Shown here one piece after another: positions 14,024-29,000 of a stretch of 64,000 nucleotides of DNA (positions are counted from its first letter, which is position 1; each line of letters begins with the position of its first letter). The notes under the pieces are model-generated. The model ran no database searches, was not told the origin of the DNA, and saw only the letters and a program-made list of their open reading frames with translations. Where the stretch lies: NCBI GenBank assembly GCA_018398805.1, contig JAGFBZ010000817.1:2331001-2395000 (forward strand), read 5' to 3'. The stretch is from Hirundichthys speculiger. Its lineage: Eukaryota > Chordata > Actinopteri > Beloniformes > Exocoetidae. A program made the translations under genes and the position numbers.

Positions 14024-17000
14024 CATGGGCACATTTCTGACACACAAGGTCACTGTACAAATAAAATCAAAATACAAAAGTCATAAATACAATATTAAAA
14101 AACTGTACAATAGATATACATGGACAAAGGATGTAGCAATAACTGTACAGACATCTATTCAGGATCTCCTGCAATAGAGAGTAGGAAAGCCTGAACAGAT
14201 GAGATTTTTACTTTGGATTCAAAGTCTGGAAGAGAGTTACTATTGTAAAGGTCTGGAGGAAGTGAGTTCCATATTTTTGGGGCAGAGTGGCTAAGTGGCT
14301 AAGACAAAACAGAAGGGAGTTGCAGTAAGTCAAGTATGGCAGTGGCATGAGGGATGGACGTAAGCGATTATGTTGATGTGTAACGTAAAGGACTCTGCAC
14401 CATTGAGGATGATGCCCAGACTCTTTCCCTGAAGGGAGGGAGAGATGGGAGAGTTGTCAAAAGAAAGTGTGAAACTTTTGGCTTTGGCTAAAGTGGATTT
14501 GGTGCCGATGAGTAACATTTTGGACTGCTCACAACTGCTGCAACAGGATGAAAGTAGGTGAAAGCTGAGGCTTTTGAACTGTAAACTGCTTCGCTGGTGA
14601 TGGAAACTGCAATATGTACTGACAACAGAGTCTGATGACTTCATTGTCTGAGATCAAATACAGTATCTGCTGGAACCCGAAACCTGAGGTCAGAACCTTG
14701 TGTATTATCAAGTCTTATCCAGATCCTGTTTCCTGAAAAAGGTGGGGAGTTTTCTAAAAGGCTTAAATAAAATTACTAATATTAACTTCATTAAATGATA
14801 ATGACCAACTTCAGTGGATTTAGAAAATATAAATAAATGTAAATAATTCTAGAATTTGATGCCAGCTTTAAAAAAGTTGAGTGAGAAGCAAATAAAGGTG
14901 GAAAGGTGTACTGAATAAGAGGAAGTGACACTGTTCTGGGAGATCCATCAATTCACAGCTGCAACAATATTGTCATAGGATTCTGAGATTCTGGGAAAAT
15001 CTCAATGCATTAAAGTCAAGCTTGGAAACCACTGAATGCTTTTGACCCTCAGGTGGTGCTGCATAAGAAACCACAGAGCCACCAATATCAGTACAGCCAC
15101 AGAGAGAGAGCGTCTTGGAAAACCATTGTCTGACAAGATAGTCCAGAAGCAGTGAGAAGCTTAATCTGAAACTGTCACATGAGCTCCAGGAGAAAATCAT
15201 ATATCAACTCTGTGCAGGAAAACTGCTGAGTTCTCGAGATTCTTGCTCATCTCAGATGGACAGAAAGGCAGTGGACCACATGTTCTGTGTCCAGTGTGTT
15301 CTGTGATTAGATCAGCTTTATGGAAAAACAGAGATTGGCTTTCTCTTTCCATAGATGAAAAAAAAGACCATGTATTCTGTTAACAATTAAAAGGTACAAA
15401 AAGCCAGTGTTTGTGGTGGTGTCGTCGCACTTCAATGCCCATGACATGGGTGACTGGTATATGTGAGAAGGAAGATTGAAATTTCAGATTCAGAAAAAAA
15501 TCACATAGATTCCTCTTCAAAAACTGAGACAACAGGTATCCTCAGTTTCCAAAAGATTAATGACAAGAGTTAAAAGACTGGTGATGTAATACAGTGGTAA
15601 ACATGCTTCTCTCAAATTCTAGATTTCTTTATATTTTTTTAAATACTGCAAAGTAGGTCAGTGAAAACACTGAAAATCACTTTTTTTGTACTTTGTACAG
15701 AAAAAAGCTGTCCCGACTATCTTAAACATTTTATGAAAAATCTTGAATTAGTAGAGTTTAAAGCAAATGATTTAAAGAACAAAAACATTTCAAATTTATT
15801 CAACTACAACAACAGCAATTAATTGACATTGTTATTCAGATTTCTTTGAGTTACACACATGAGCTACTAAGTTCTTAACTGAAAAATGTGTGACGCATAT
15901 ATGGGCTCAAAAAGGTTGTGTTGGTAGTGAGGTGGTGGTATGAGAGGTTTGGGCCTTACTTCTGACAAAGCTGGTTGAAGAGGATTTTGGGACTGAGAGA
16001 GCCTTTCCCAGACTCCTTCATGCTCTGCAGGAAGGCAAACATGGCTGAGGTCAGAGGCTCTGGACCAGGCAGCACAACTGTCAGCGGACTCTGAAATATG
16101 AAGATGTGTTCTTTTCAAATTAAGTAACCAGAACTATGTGAGATCAATTGAAAAAAAAAAAAGAGAAAGAATCAAATAAACTTATTTGAACTGGTATTTT
16201 ATTTGCCAAAGGTCAAAAGAACTTTTAACCTCCTAAAACATCATAAAATATAATTTATTTCAAATGACAGAAAAGACTTATTACTTTAAACAGGGATAGT
16301 TCTTTGAACAGTTATTGAACAAAGAAAACTTTACGAAGGATATTTAAGAAGGATAATAATAAACCACAGACTACTGTACCAAATTTGCCTCAACAGGTGG
16401 ACAGATCTTTAGCTTGTAACCCTTCTCTTTCACTTCGTGGATGAGGTCGATGAGCATGTGTGTCTGGGATAAGTTCTGTGTAGAAAACACACATTATTTT
16501 AACACCACAACACAATTTACAATTATTCGGCAGTTACTACAGTCTAAATACAATGTGTAAAATCAATTTATTTAATTCACCACTTACAAAGATTCATCAA
16601 GGCCCAACAATAGTTAGATGGATAAGAAAACATAGTAAGCAAAGCTATGATCTTTCAGAAACATACAAATAAATGTGTGCTTTGACGCTTGCGGCCAACA
16701 AAATGTTCAATCAAAATAGCTGTGCAAAACGATACGTCCATTTTAGCAGGATTTGGGAACTTGTGGTGAGCTCATTATTCTGAAAAAGGCTTTCAAAATT
16801 ATCCATGATCTGTGATTTTAAAACATAAAAAAGAGCCTTGGCAAAGAGTTGGCCTGAAGCAGTCATTGTCCCTTCATCGAAGAGAAGCATCTTTTCCTTC
16901 TTTTTCAAGGGATATTTGTTTTGTCACATTCTGGCGATAAAGACTGTTGCTATGGAAAACACACAATGGAGCTGGCATTGTGAATGCAGACACAGCTCAT

Positions 17001-20000
17001 CCACTGACAATTATGTGTTTTCACCAAAAAGATTGCAATTTTCAAGGAGACAATACAGAGGGACAGAGATAGGGAGGGAAAAGCATGTAAAGCGCGCTCA
17101 CTCGAATTTCAATCAACAAGAAAGACCCTGAGGGGTGATTAACAAAATGCCAGAAAAAAACAGTTTCATTGTTGAAGAGACATGTCAGTTTGCAGTCACC
17201 ATGACATGACCAGAGAAAGACTGAGGAGGCTGTGTTGTGCTGTCGACAACATGCTTTGCACCAACTGAGTGCCACTCGTGTTTATGCAGGTAAACACATC
17301 CAAGACAGCACTGCGTTTACAACTCCACTGAACATACCAAAGAAAATCATATGTATACTATCAGTCACTGTGGGACTGCATTATGTTTAACCAGCAGCCA
17401 GACTCAGAAGAGATAGCACTTGATGAGAGTTTATATGCACTCAGGTTACAAATTTGTATCCCCATGTCAGAAAGAAAATCCTTGTGATTGATTCGGCAAA
17501 CGCAGGGTCTCTGTAGATGTAGTAATAGCTTGTAACCAGGCTGTATACAAGGAAAATCAACTTAATGATATGGTCATACTCTGGCCCCGGCGTTTTCATC
17601 AGAAAAGGGCATCTGGCCCTTGTGCCAAATCATTAATGACGCCAAACAGGGAGCAGCCAAAATGGTAGTTTAGATGTGATGATACTCCAGAATTGAAATG
17701 TGTTTATAGCTGCAACCACATATACAGTCATGGAACAAATTATTAGACCACCATTTTTTCTTCACTTTCTTGTTCATTTTAATACCTGGTACCACTAAAC
17801 GTCATCATGTGACTAAAACAGACAGAAAAGAAAACACTGAATGCATAAAAGCAGTGTTTTTGGCAGTACAACGCCATAGCTATTGATGTAAAAACTTAAG
17901 TGATTTAGGTTATAATCAAGAAAACCATGGAAAATGGTAAGATATCAGCTCTTAAATAAAACTCTTATGAGCAATCTTTTTGGTTTTCCATAAAATAATG
18001 ATCCCTAGACAATTAAGTATATATATTGTTTAGCTTGGAGATGGATAAAACATTTTAGACACTAATTTCTGCAGGAAGAAAATTAATACCAACCTGCATA
18101 ACAGCATTGAAGAAGCAAGTGTTACCAAGGTTAGTTATTCCCTTAACGGCGACCAAGGTGCTATTAATGACCGAACTCTTTCCCCGAGGTGGGTCAGCAT
18201 ATTCTGAAGGTTCGTCTCGCAGCTTCAGAATCTTGGGTGATGCTGCTAAAACACAGACAAACACAATATTAAGCACATGAGTACAAGCACAAGCTGAATA
18301 GATTCAGTTATATTATAGGGCTACAACAACATATAGGTGACAGAAGATTTTATTCATAAACTCTAATTTGACTTTTCCTTCAAGATTACATTTTATACAA
18401 TGACTAAAACCAGGCTTAAAGTATGGCTGAGACTTTGGCTAAACTGAGGCGGACATTGAATTAGACTTTGCAGTGAGGAAAAAATGTTCTTTAGGTGGGA
18501 CTGTAGTACAATAAGAAAAAAAATGAATTTAGCCTTGAAAAGATACTGGAGCTGAGAGTAGGGTGCTGGGATGGCAGCTGGAACAGAGAGCTGGGTCATT
18601 TGGGGAGGCAGATGACAGCTGTTGAGGTTTCTGCTGGTTAGTGAGGGAGGAGTGGGGGGGCTGGGGCCGCAGAGATGGCTTTACGGAGCCAGCTGTTACT
18701 CCTGATCACCAATGAAAACTAACCTTCAACAGAAACTAAGACACAGATGGCCAGAGTCTAACAGTGGCAAACACTGCGCAGAACAGACTGGGGTAGGTAC
18801 TGTTGCTGTGTGAGCTGCTAGCGGTCAATGACCAAGTTAACACCAATTTGAATTGGTTCTCAGGTACTTGACATACCTGTATTTAGTTTAAGACTAAATA
18901 CAAAGTGAAAGATAGATGGCTTGATATATAGCAAAACCAGACCATTTTAATGATAAACTGAACGCTATGAAAGAATTGGTGACAAGTTCATTTGTGATGA
19001 TTCCACACAATGTTGTAGTGATGTTTTTCAATTTCTTCCAATGGCTCTTGTACATATTAATCAGTTTTTCAAGCATCAGAAATTTGGGTGATTCCTTATG
19101 TAAATTTTAATACAAATTTTGGACGTAATCTCTACCGTTGAAACAACAATGCCTACAAGACCTCGTGATAATGCAAGTACAGTAATAAAAAAGTAGAGAT
19201 GAGCAGAAACATTTGTGTTGCTTTCATACTGTATCAATGGGAGGTGGCTCACAAAACAACCATTTTCATCACAAAGTAGATGAAATGTGAAGTTAGAGTG
19301 AGTTACTTAAAGAAAGTTGAATGAAGAAGCATGGAAGAAAAGTACAGAAAAACATAACACTTGAATTCAATTCAATTCAAAAATAATTTATTGATAACTG
19401 AAGAGAAATTTAATTTAAATTTCTACATTAAAGGAAAGCTAAGTACTAAAAACAGCACACCAGCACAGCAAAGAGTACAAAGAGTAGCCCAACTCTCAGA
19501 CTGTTCTCCATATTTCTTCAACTGCCCCCACTTGAAGTAACTTGTCTTTTTGTAAAGAAAAAATGTAGAGAGGCTGCAAAAGATAATATTATTCTTTCCA
19601 TTTTGTCTAAATATTTTAACATTTTTCATACCTCTATTTTATAGTTTTGGGGTTTTATATTGTGTTGTTTCTGTATGTCATGCTGCTGTTGCTTTATAAT
19701 TTCCAAATCCTGGGATTAATAAAATACATCTTATCTTATCTTATGTGTGATATGCCTTTTGACATACACATTATATTTTGTGAAAGAATTTATGTTATTA
19801 AAAAGACAACTGTAGAGTCAAAATGTTTGACGTACATATTTTGTTACAGAATTCAGTGAGCTGTTTACTGCATAGACCATAAAACTGAAAGTTACTCTGT
19901 TGTAAGCTCAGAAGAAATTTTGGTACAAAAGGTCAAATTGTTGCAGGGACAGAAACACCTTAACACCTTAAGAGCTGCAGAGTATAGGGAAATCAAAGAA

Positions 20001-23000
20001 ATACAAAACAGGTCTGGTCCATGAACACTACACATACACACCTGATCAAAATTCTAAGACCAGTCAAAAAAATTGCAAGAATTTACATTTGTTGGATCTT
20101 AAAAAGATTCTTAATAGTCTCAAAATTCAAAAAAGAGAAAATCCGAGTGAGAGAAAAAAATATTTGAGTAAGCAATCTATTGCAAACAACAGTTTAAACT
20201 GAAATAGGCTGTTCATCAGCAAATCAAACGTTTATGACCACAGCCTATAAAAGCCAAAATCTGCACAAAATGTGAATTCAGTGTCATTGTCTGTCAGGCA
20301 TTCACACCGTCATGACCTCCTGATGGCAAAGGCAAAAAAAATCTTTCACTTATTGAATGTGGTCGGCTTGTTGAGCTGCATAAGCAAGGCCTCTCACAAC
20401 GTGCCATCGCTGCTGAGGTTGGACGCAGTAAGACAGTCATTTTGAATTTCTTATAAGATCTCGAGGGTTATGGAACAAAAAATTCAAGTAGTAGACCCAG
20501 AAGAATTTCACTCCAACTGGCTGTCTGTCAAGACACGGGATGACCCTCGAACCCAAATTAAGGCCGTTACTGGTGCCGACTGTAGCCCAGTAACCATCAG
20601 ATGGCATCTGAGGGAGAAGGGCTTCAAGAACAGAAAACATGTTCAAAGGCCTTGTCCATTTGGACTTTGTAAGAAAGAACCAAACATGGGACATTCAAAG
20701 TTGGAAGAAAGTTTTATTTCTGCATTATTATTAAAAATTTTAACCTTAACGGTCCTGATGGCTTCCAACATTACTGGCATGACAAGGAGATCCCACTGGA
20801 GATGTTTTTAATGTGGCACAGTAGAGGAGGTGCCATCATGATCTTTTCCTTCAATGGAACAATGGAGCTTCAGGTTGTGTGGCTGGTTGTATGGCGGGTG
20901 GCTATGTGGAGATGTTGTAGGAGGCATCCCTCACGACTGAGGTCCTCCTCTGTGTGGTAATGACTGGGTTCTTCAACAGGACAATGCTGCAGTTCACAGT
21001 GTCTGCCTGACAAAGGACTTTCTTCCAGAGGAAAATGTCACTCCTTTGGACCATCCTGTGTGTTCCCCTGATCTAAATCCAGTGGAGAACATTTGGGGAT
21101 GGATGGCAAGGGAAGTGTACAAAAATGGACATCAGTTCCAGACAGTAGATGCCCTCCATGAAGCCATCTTCACCACTTGGAGCATCGTTCCCATCAACCC
21201 CCTGGAAACACTCACATCAAACATGCCGAACAGAATTTTTCAAGTGATCAACAAGAACAGTGGATCTATGTCATTACCAAGTCCTTTTTTGAAACTTTTA
21301 TTTCTATTTTAGGGGGTTTTCTGCGTTTTTTGAGCTATGGTCTTGAAACCTTTGATCTGCTGATGAACAGCCTATTTTTTAGTTTAACTGTTGTTTGCTA
21401 TAGATTGCTGACTCAATTTTTTAATTTATTTTTTTTTTATTATTTTAAAACAGTATTTCAAGCTTTTTAAGCTTCAGCAGAGCAAAATGTATAATCCTGC
21501 AAATGTTCTACTGGTCTTAAAATTTTGATCAGGTGTGTATAAGCCAGTCAGGAGAGCAGGCTTGCAGTGAGGCCACTAGCCTGACCAGCTTCTGCCCAAA
21601 TGCAAAGAAAGTCAATTCATACACAAACTTTGATAAGAACCTGTGCCTTGACTATAACAGTTCTTATTCTCAACCCACTTGCTTTAGCACATATTCAATT
21701 TATAGAACCACTTATTCTGCACAACACACTTATTGAAAAAGGTTTTCAACCTACAGTGATGGATCCCCACTAAGCCACTATGCAGCAAGCATTTCTTCTC
21801 ATGGCCAACGGCATTAAGAAAAGTGTCCTGGTCACAGCAAGGAGAATGTGAACCTTGAACTTTTTACTCACTGCCTGACAATTAACATTTTCTACTAAAA
21901 TCATATTCCCCTAAAATGGGTCCAAAGAAAAGACGGCTTTTCTTCCTAACAAACTTAAAAAGAAAAAAACCACAGCACTTCAGCAAACACTCATGGAGTC
22001 CATAAGTGTTCCTACCATATTGTTTTTGGCATCAATAATGCTAATTTAACTTTGCACTGCTTTCACTGAAAAACCTTTAGTGCTGTTGAGAAATGACGTC
22101 AAAATGTTTTGGCTCATCCTGGAGTTTCGGGATCAAGACAACAGTGGGAGAAGTTCAGATTTTTTGGGACGACATGCTGCTGAGGCACTCCACCCAGTGG
22201 TGTTAAAAGCATCTGGCTCCCTGTGCTGGCAACATCTGGAGGCCTATTTTCATATTCAATATGAAGCCATAAGGGACTTGGCATATGCCAGCACACAAAT
22301 GAAAACAGGAGGAAATAGGGAACTATAGCAGTCACAATAAGGTAAAGAGATTTTTTTTTTTTTTTGCAAAATAGTAAATTGTTAGCACTGATGCAGACAA
22401 ATAAACAGAGAGATTAAGAGTGTGTAAGTGAATGAACCTACTCGGTGGGATGTTTGTAAGAAGGGACATAAATTCATCAGAATTGATGCAACCTGAGTTA
22501 AAAAGCTGTGACTGGCACTTGAGAGAGAGCAGAGGAATGAGGAAACTAAACAAGCGGAATGGGGATGCCGATGGACACACACTGCATCTGGGACCGTCAC
22601 CCAAGGTAAACAATATTCAGGGAGCCATCTGGTTGAGACTGGAGGGGGAGGAGTGGGGGGGGGTGTGGGGGGCAGACGGTGGAGGGGAGGGTTGCAACGA
22701 GCACAAGCATATGGAAAAGCAGATTTTTCCTCTCCCTGCAGCGGTCATGAAAGCAAATGTAAGCATGCGCTATGTCCACGCTTGACTGTGTTGCACTCGG
22801 CACCACCACCTGGCCCTCCTTGCTCAGCCACCGAGTATGGGCAGCAGTGACACTGTGGAGCCTTTCCCCAGGGCAGAGGGAAGCATGGAGGTGCTCAAGC
22901 TAGCCTACTTCCACGCATGTACACCAACACCTCCTGCATGCCTTGCTTTTTTTCACATGAGAGAAACGAGGGATTTCTTTGATTGCACACAGAATAATTC

Positions 23001-26000
23001 TTCAGTACATGCATGCAAACTTAGCTTAAAATTCTTTGAAAAAAATTATCTGAAAAAATAAATAGTGTATTATTTTGACATGCTGTCAAGCTGAAGCAAG
23101 ACCAGCACCGGACATAATCTCATACAACAATTTTCTAAACAAAACCCTTTCAAGTTTGTTTTACACCAACATCTGCTGCTTTGTGCACCAGACTTGCCAC
23201 AATGGCACTGTTAGTCAAATAACCACTTGATGCAAAAAAATGAACTGATATAATCAAAATATCAACAAGCCTCTGCAAAAAGACATTTCCAAGCAGACTT
23301 TCTAATGTGGTTCACAGTTGGGTTGCGAGGCTGTCAGATTGTATAGCCAGTGGGCCTTACCCAGGCATCCATATTCACTTACAGTGAAGCAATGTGGAAG
23401 GCCAAGGCCAGCTCACTTCATGCAGAGCAGGCAGTCAAGAGGAAGGCCAACCAACACCAAATGTCTTATTAATTTGCTAATTTGTTATGACTGCAAGGCA
23501 TAAAAAGCTTGTTTCCTTGCCATCTGAGGCCAAGAGAACCCACTGACATGTTACTTAGACACACATACACACACCACAAATAAGTAAACAGATTTTGCTA
23601 CCCACTATCTGCCCTACTTTTATGTGTGGTGGTGGTAATAAAGACAAAATCACTCTTGATTACTTCCATGAAAGCCCCACCAGGGAACAAAAATTGGGCT
23701 ACTGGCTTTGAAAATCTAAGCTGACAGTTACTAAAGATTATTTTCTCCATAACCAACAATCAGAGCCAAGGAAACAGGTAAATAGATGCGCAGTAATCAT
23801 TTGACTTCAACATTTAGCCAAAGTCTCTAAAATAATATCTGGCAAACAAGCATCACACTCAGGAAAGTGAGCCTGGAAGCAAACTGGATCCACATATGGC
23901 TTATCAGAGAGAAACAGCCATAACTTAAAACAAATTTTAAATATTCATCATGATAGTATGTGATGAATTTCCGACCATGCCAGACACTGATTCAGCAGAC
24001 TTGATTATAAAAATTAAAAAAAACTGCTTTCCAGTATCATTCAGAATCACAGAGTTGATTAAACCTTCACTGAGTAGAACGGTTCAGAAGTAGAAGAAGA
24101 CGTGCACAGATGACAGTCAATGACAGTAAACATGTATAAGATGAGGAGGAAACTCTGACAGCAGAGCTAACGCTATCTAGCATCTTTTTTTCCACAAACA
24201 TTCAGCCGTATGACCTGACCATTATTTTTTTCACTATATCAACATTTTGGGCCCACAAACACACAAAACGCATAAAATTCCATCTCAAAAATTATATTTA
24301 AAACAACAAAAAATCACAACCATGCTCAATGAAGCCTGTTAAATACTGAAAATGAAAACACAGGCTGCAAATATGAACATTTAATTATAACATTGAAATT
24401 ATACTTACATTATAAAACATACCATCTACTAACATTTGCTACAAATGGCAGGTGTGGTGCAGGTGTACACAATTAGACAACGAACTACATCACAAACTTG
24501 CATTCCCAGAATTCAAAATGGTACAAATGTAACATAGAAAAGGTAAAATTGAAATCAAACTACATCCAATAAACAGCAGGTCTGGCCAGAGCAGAGTTAG
24601 CAGACTAGCAGAGTTGTGCTTTTTTTTTTTTTCATTTTGTAAAAGGACAAAAAAAAAAAAAAAGAAATAAAGAAAATATCAGAATCAATGCAATATCTGC
24701 CTCACTTCATATTTTATACTTTTACATGTGCATAATTATAATTGTTTATATTAAATGAAAAAGATAATATGTCCAGCTTCACTTGGCTTATCAACTTCAA
24801 ACCAACATGAAAGTGGAGTTTTAAGTCTGCTCTTTGGAGTAAAGTTGATGGCAGCGCTCCAGTTGACATACTTTTTACATGAGGACATGCAGTTAAAGGC
24901 ACGTGATTTGATCACACAGGTCTCAGATTTGTATAGTTTGGATATTGTCAATGAGGCTAAATATGTATATTCATACTGTCAATGAGGCTATATATGTATA
25001 TACATATTGCCAATGAGGCTATATATGTATATACCAATATGACAGGCCTCTACTATCCTCTAAACCTTTTTATCTTAAGTATATACCTCATAAAGACTTG
25101 AAGCTGACCGAGTGTGCCTTTAATTCAATTAACTAATCACACCTGAATGCTGGTGGTTAAATTTATAACCAGAACTACAGTACACCATTAGATTATATTT
25201 ATGATTTTTTTTTTATTCTGCTACTAACATTGTTGAATGATGCAAAAAAAAAAAAAAACAAGAAAATACAACATAGTATAATAATATGCATAGCTATGAA
25301 ACATAATTATATAGATGAAAAAAACCTATCCAACAAAAAAAGAAGTATTAGATTCCAAGAGAAACAAGCTCTGATGCCTTTTCAGCACCAACATTTTAAT
25401 TTGCTCAACAAAGATTTCCCAGCTGTGTAATAAACTGGAGCCTGGCTCCCTGAGGTCAACTTGCTTTTTACTGGGACTCTGGCACTTGAGCTGAAGGCCT
25501 TGATGGTGAGAGAGCACAGTTAATCGACTTTCTTTCTTCCCTGAGCTGTTGTTGTACAAAATTATTATAGATTTGGGAAAAAAAAATCCTTGCTGGGGTT
25601 CCTTTGTGCTTGAGGTCTATAGAAGAAGAAAAAAAAAACACAGCACAACAGCAGCTTCTTGAAAAAAAAAATCTGGCCTTCACACTGAAATGAAATTTCA
25701 GTGCTCCTCAACAGGCAGCAACCACCTACTTTGCTGCAACAATGCCTCGCCGCTTCTAAACCTATTTGGCTGACCGGTGTGGAACAACTGAGTGTCAGGA
25801 AAGGTGACAGGTAATTTAAAGAGGAAAAGATGTAGGACATTTGTAGTTAGCCACTTCCCCTCTGAGCAGATCAGTGTCCATCACACACATCCAAAAATGA
25901 AAAAGACAAGCTTGCTACTAAAGATAGAGGCCCTATCGCCAGCCCCTCCAAAGCATCTTTGGCTGATAACTTAAAATACGATATCTACAAAACTACAGTG

Positions 26001-29000
26001 AGTACATAAATCCATGAGTGAAATTAAAAAGTAATTGTACGCATGAATTATAAACTAATATGGACATTGTGGATCAAGAAGTGTTCTCTCTGAGAGAACA
26101 AGGAATATATGAATGGTGAAATTGCGCTCGTTTGTCAACCAACTGTTGGCATGCATGTTAATTTCCTTTGGTCTCCTTTTTGCCTTAAAACCTTACATGT
26201 CTCAGTGGATCTGAATCAAGCATACAAATAAATCAAGTATTCAAACACACACCAAAAAAAAACAAAAAAAAAAAACAACATACATCTTAACTCAAAGCAA
26301 AATACATTTTCTCACATACTATGTTATGTACTTAAGGTTAAAAAAGTGTTCAGCGCTTTAAAGAGGTAACTGCATTATGAAAATACAGCTACATTTTCAA
26401 CTGGACATTAAAACTATTTGTAAAAGCAAGTGCAAAGGACAGGCTAAAAGTAAATGGGTTACTTGCTTGATTTAAAAGTTATTTTCAACATTCTGTGTTA
26501 TGCCTTTTTGTGCACAAGTGTGTCCACTGAGAGTTAGAGCACTCCAGCTGTTAGGATCCAGTTTCTCTGACTTGTCGAGGACCCTGGCTCCCACTAGTGC
26601 AGCACACAGGCCCAGAGGTGGTGATGAATTCAGCAGCTCAACAGAGCATACAAGGGACAGAAATAGATAGCAATGGAAAGACAAAGAACAACTGAGCAGA
26701 GGCTGGACCTCACGCAGCTGCTCTTGTTCTTCGGGGAACCCAGGCGCGAAGCATCACTCAAGCGCTTAATTCCTCTAATATGTGCAGTCATCCAAAGAGC
26801 AAGGTGGGGGTGAGGGTGGGGACGCTGCAACAGAGTCAGTCCTGCAACTCTGCAGCCACGGCAGAGATGGGGGACCAGCATGACTGGGCCTGGGTGACTG
26901 GCCTCTGGCCACTGGCAACTGGGCACCAGGCAGTGGGCCAGTGAGACCAAAAGTGGTGATGGCCGCCACTCCAGTCAGGATTCAGTCTGTTAGGAGACCT
27001 CTCAGCATGCCAACACAAAGCAGGGAAGCCAGGAACATAAGGTGAGGTATGTATGTGTGGAAGTACAGAGAGCACGGAGGGGGGTGATATTTACATGGTT
27101 GACTGATTGGGCAATAAGAGCTCAGGTGGCCTGAGTGAGGTGAAAGGACTGAAAATGGAAAGTCTGGCTGTCCCATATCAGTGTACCCAAACTGACTTCG
27201 ATTGAAATTTTCCCATTTTTGTGTTAAGTATAATGAAATATGAATGTTTTTTCTACTCTTTAATCTACTTAAGATTTTTTTTTTTTTTTTAATACTCTTA
27301 TGACGTGACTCAAAAAAGTCATGGAAAAGTGCTCCTTAAGTTGAGATAACTACAACCACCAGGGGGAGCAGGTGTACTACAGCCAACTTCTGCAAAAGAT
27401 TTTGAACTTGACCAGGTAAGTCAATTCAACAAATTGACAGGACACTTCATTGAACTGCATATCTCTATTTATATCATGTCAAAACTGCAATATGAAAGCG
27501 CATAAAGCCTTGTTTGATTCATTCAATGTTGTTTAATGAATGGAACTATGCAAAGTTGTTTAGGAAGCTTAACTGAGCTGAGTGAAATTGTTTTATTTCT
27601 TGTAATAGAAATATAAAAAAAATACTTTTTGAATTGTTGTAAACTGTTAAAATTGAGATTGGGGTTAAGATGCATGTTTTATCTAACAACTTAATTCAAT
27701 GTCAGTGTACCAGCAGAATGCAGCACCTTACCTGATGTTGCCTTGACAGAATGCTTTTGTAAAAAGTCGAGGGTCTGAGCCAAGGCCTTCTTGTTACAGT
27801 GAGTAGAGAGCTCCTCATTACATTCAAAACACCTGTTACGATAAAAGGAGGTCATGGTTAGTCACAGAGAGGGTTTACAGTCACAACAGAAGTAACAACC
27901 CATAATCTTATAATGCTGATATAAAACGCTTATCTAATTCTAAAACAATTGAGCTAAGTTGGAAAAGAAATAACAAAAGTATTTTTTTTTAAGTCACTAC
28001 AAAAGAGTTATTAGCCTAATATTAGATAAGATGCAGAAAATTGTAGTAGCCAGGAAAAGGGAGACTTCCAGTGCCTACTGTTTCCATGTAAACTCACACA
28101 CTGGCAGAATGTCAGCACATCATTGCAAGGTCACAAGCAGTTCAACCCTGTGTGAAGCCTTGGCTTTTTCATGACAGTTCACAATTAACTCTGTGGATTT
28201 CTCACCAGGCTTCCACGTGCTCAAGCTGATAGTGATGCAGTGCGACTCTGGATGGAAAGCCTGGTGATGCTTGACAGCATGCTGGATCCCTGACTGGTTA
28301 CAGCCCTGTAAGACAGTTAAAGTGCTTTCAGTTAAAAAACAAACATTCTCTCTCAGACATAAAACACATTCAACAATAAAACACAATGTTCCTCCTATTT
28401 ATTTATTTTGATGATTGTTGGCACTGTAGAGGATTACACTCTATTTTTCTGTACTTGTAACAATGGAAATAAATAAATAAAGTTCTGATTGTGATCCATC
28501 TCACGGTAGTTATATAGTGGGGATCTTTTTGATAGTTTGTCAAATCTTCATCTCATCATCTCTTAACATTTAAACACACATTACCGCCCCTTCTGTAAGT
28601 TAATAACCTAGTTTTAACAAATTTGGGGGATCAAACTGAATGCAGTATACCCTTATTATTTGTGGGGTTACGTCCCTTCCTCCCTCTGCGAACCCCGAAA
28701 ATCCGCAAATGATTGATGTAGCGTTAAAAGGCCTATGGATGATATCAAATATGATAAAATATGCTTCCCAAACACATTTTAAAGACATTCTTACTCATTA
28801 ATACAGTAATAATGTAGTAATGATAAATTTAAAACATTTTAATTTTGTCATGTGATAATACTTATCAATAATACTTACCAATAATAATAATGTTAATAAT
28901 AGATAAATATAAATACAATAATTAGTTAGGGTGAATGTGAGCATTTTTCTGCTAAAAAAAAATGGCCAAAGAAATTCACGAGATTGCTGAGGGCTACCAC

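Noticed and set aside
13820..14177. Poly-Asn and poly-Ile ORFs
   Set aside because: Translations of the (TAA)n microsatellite in different frames.
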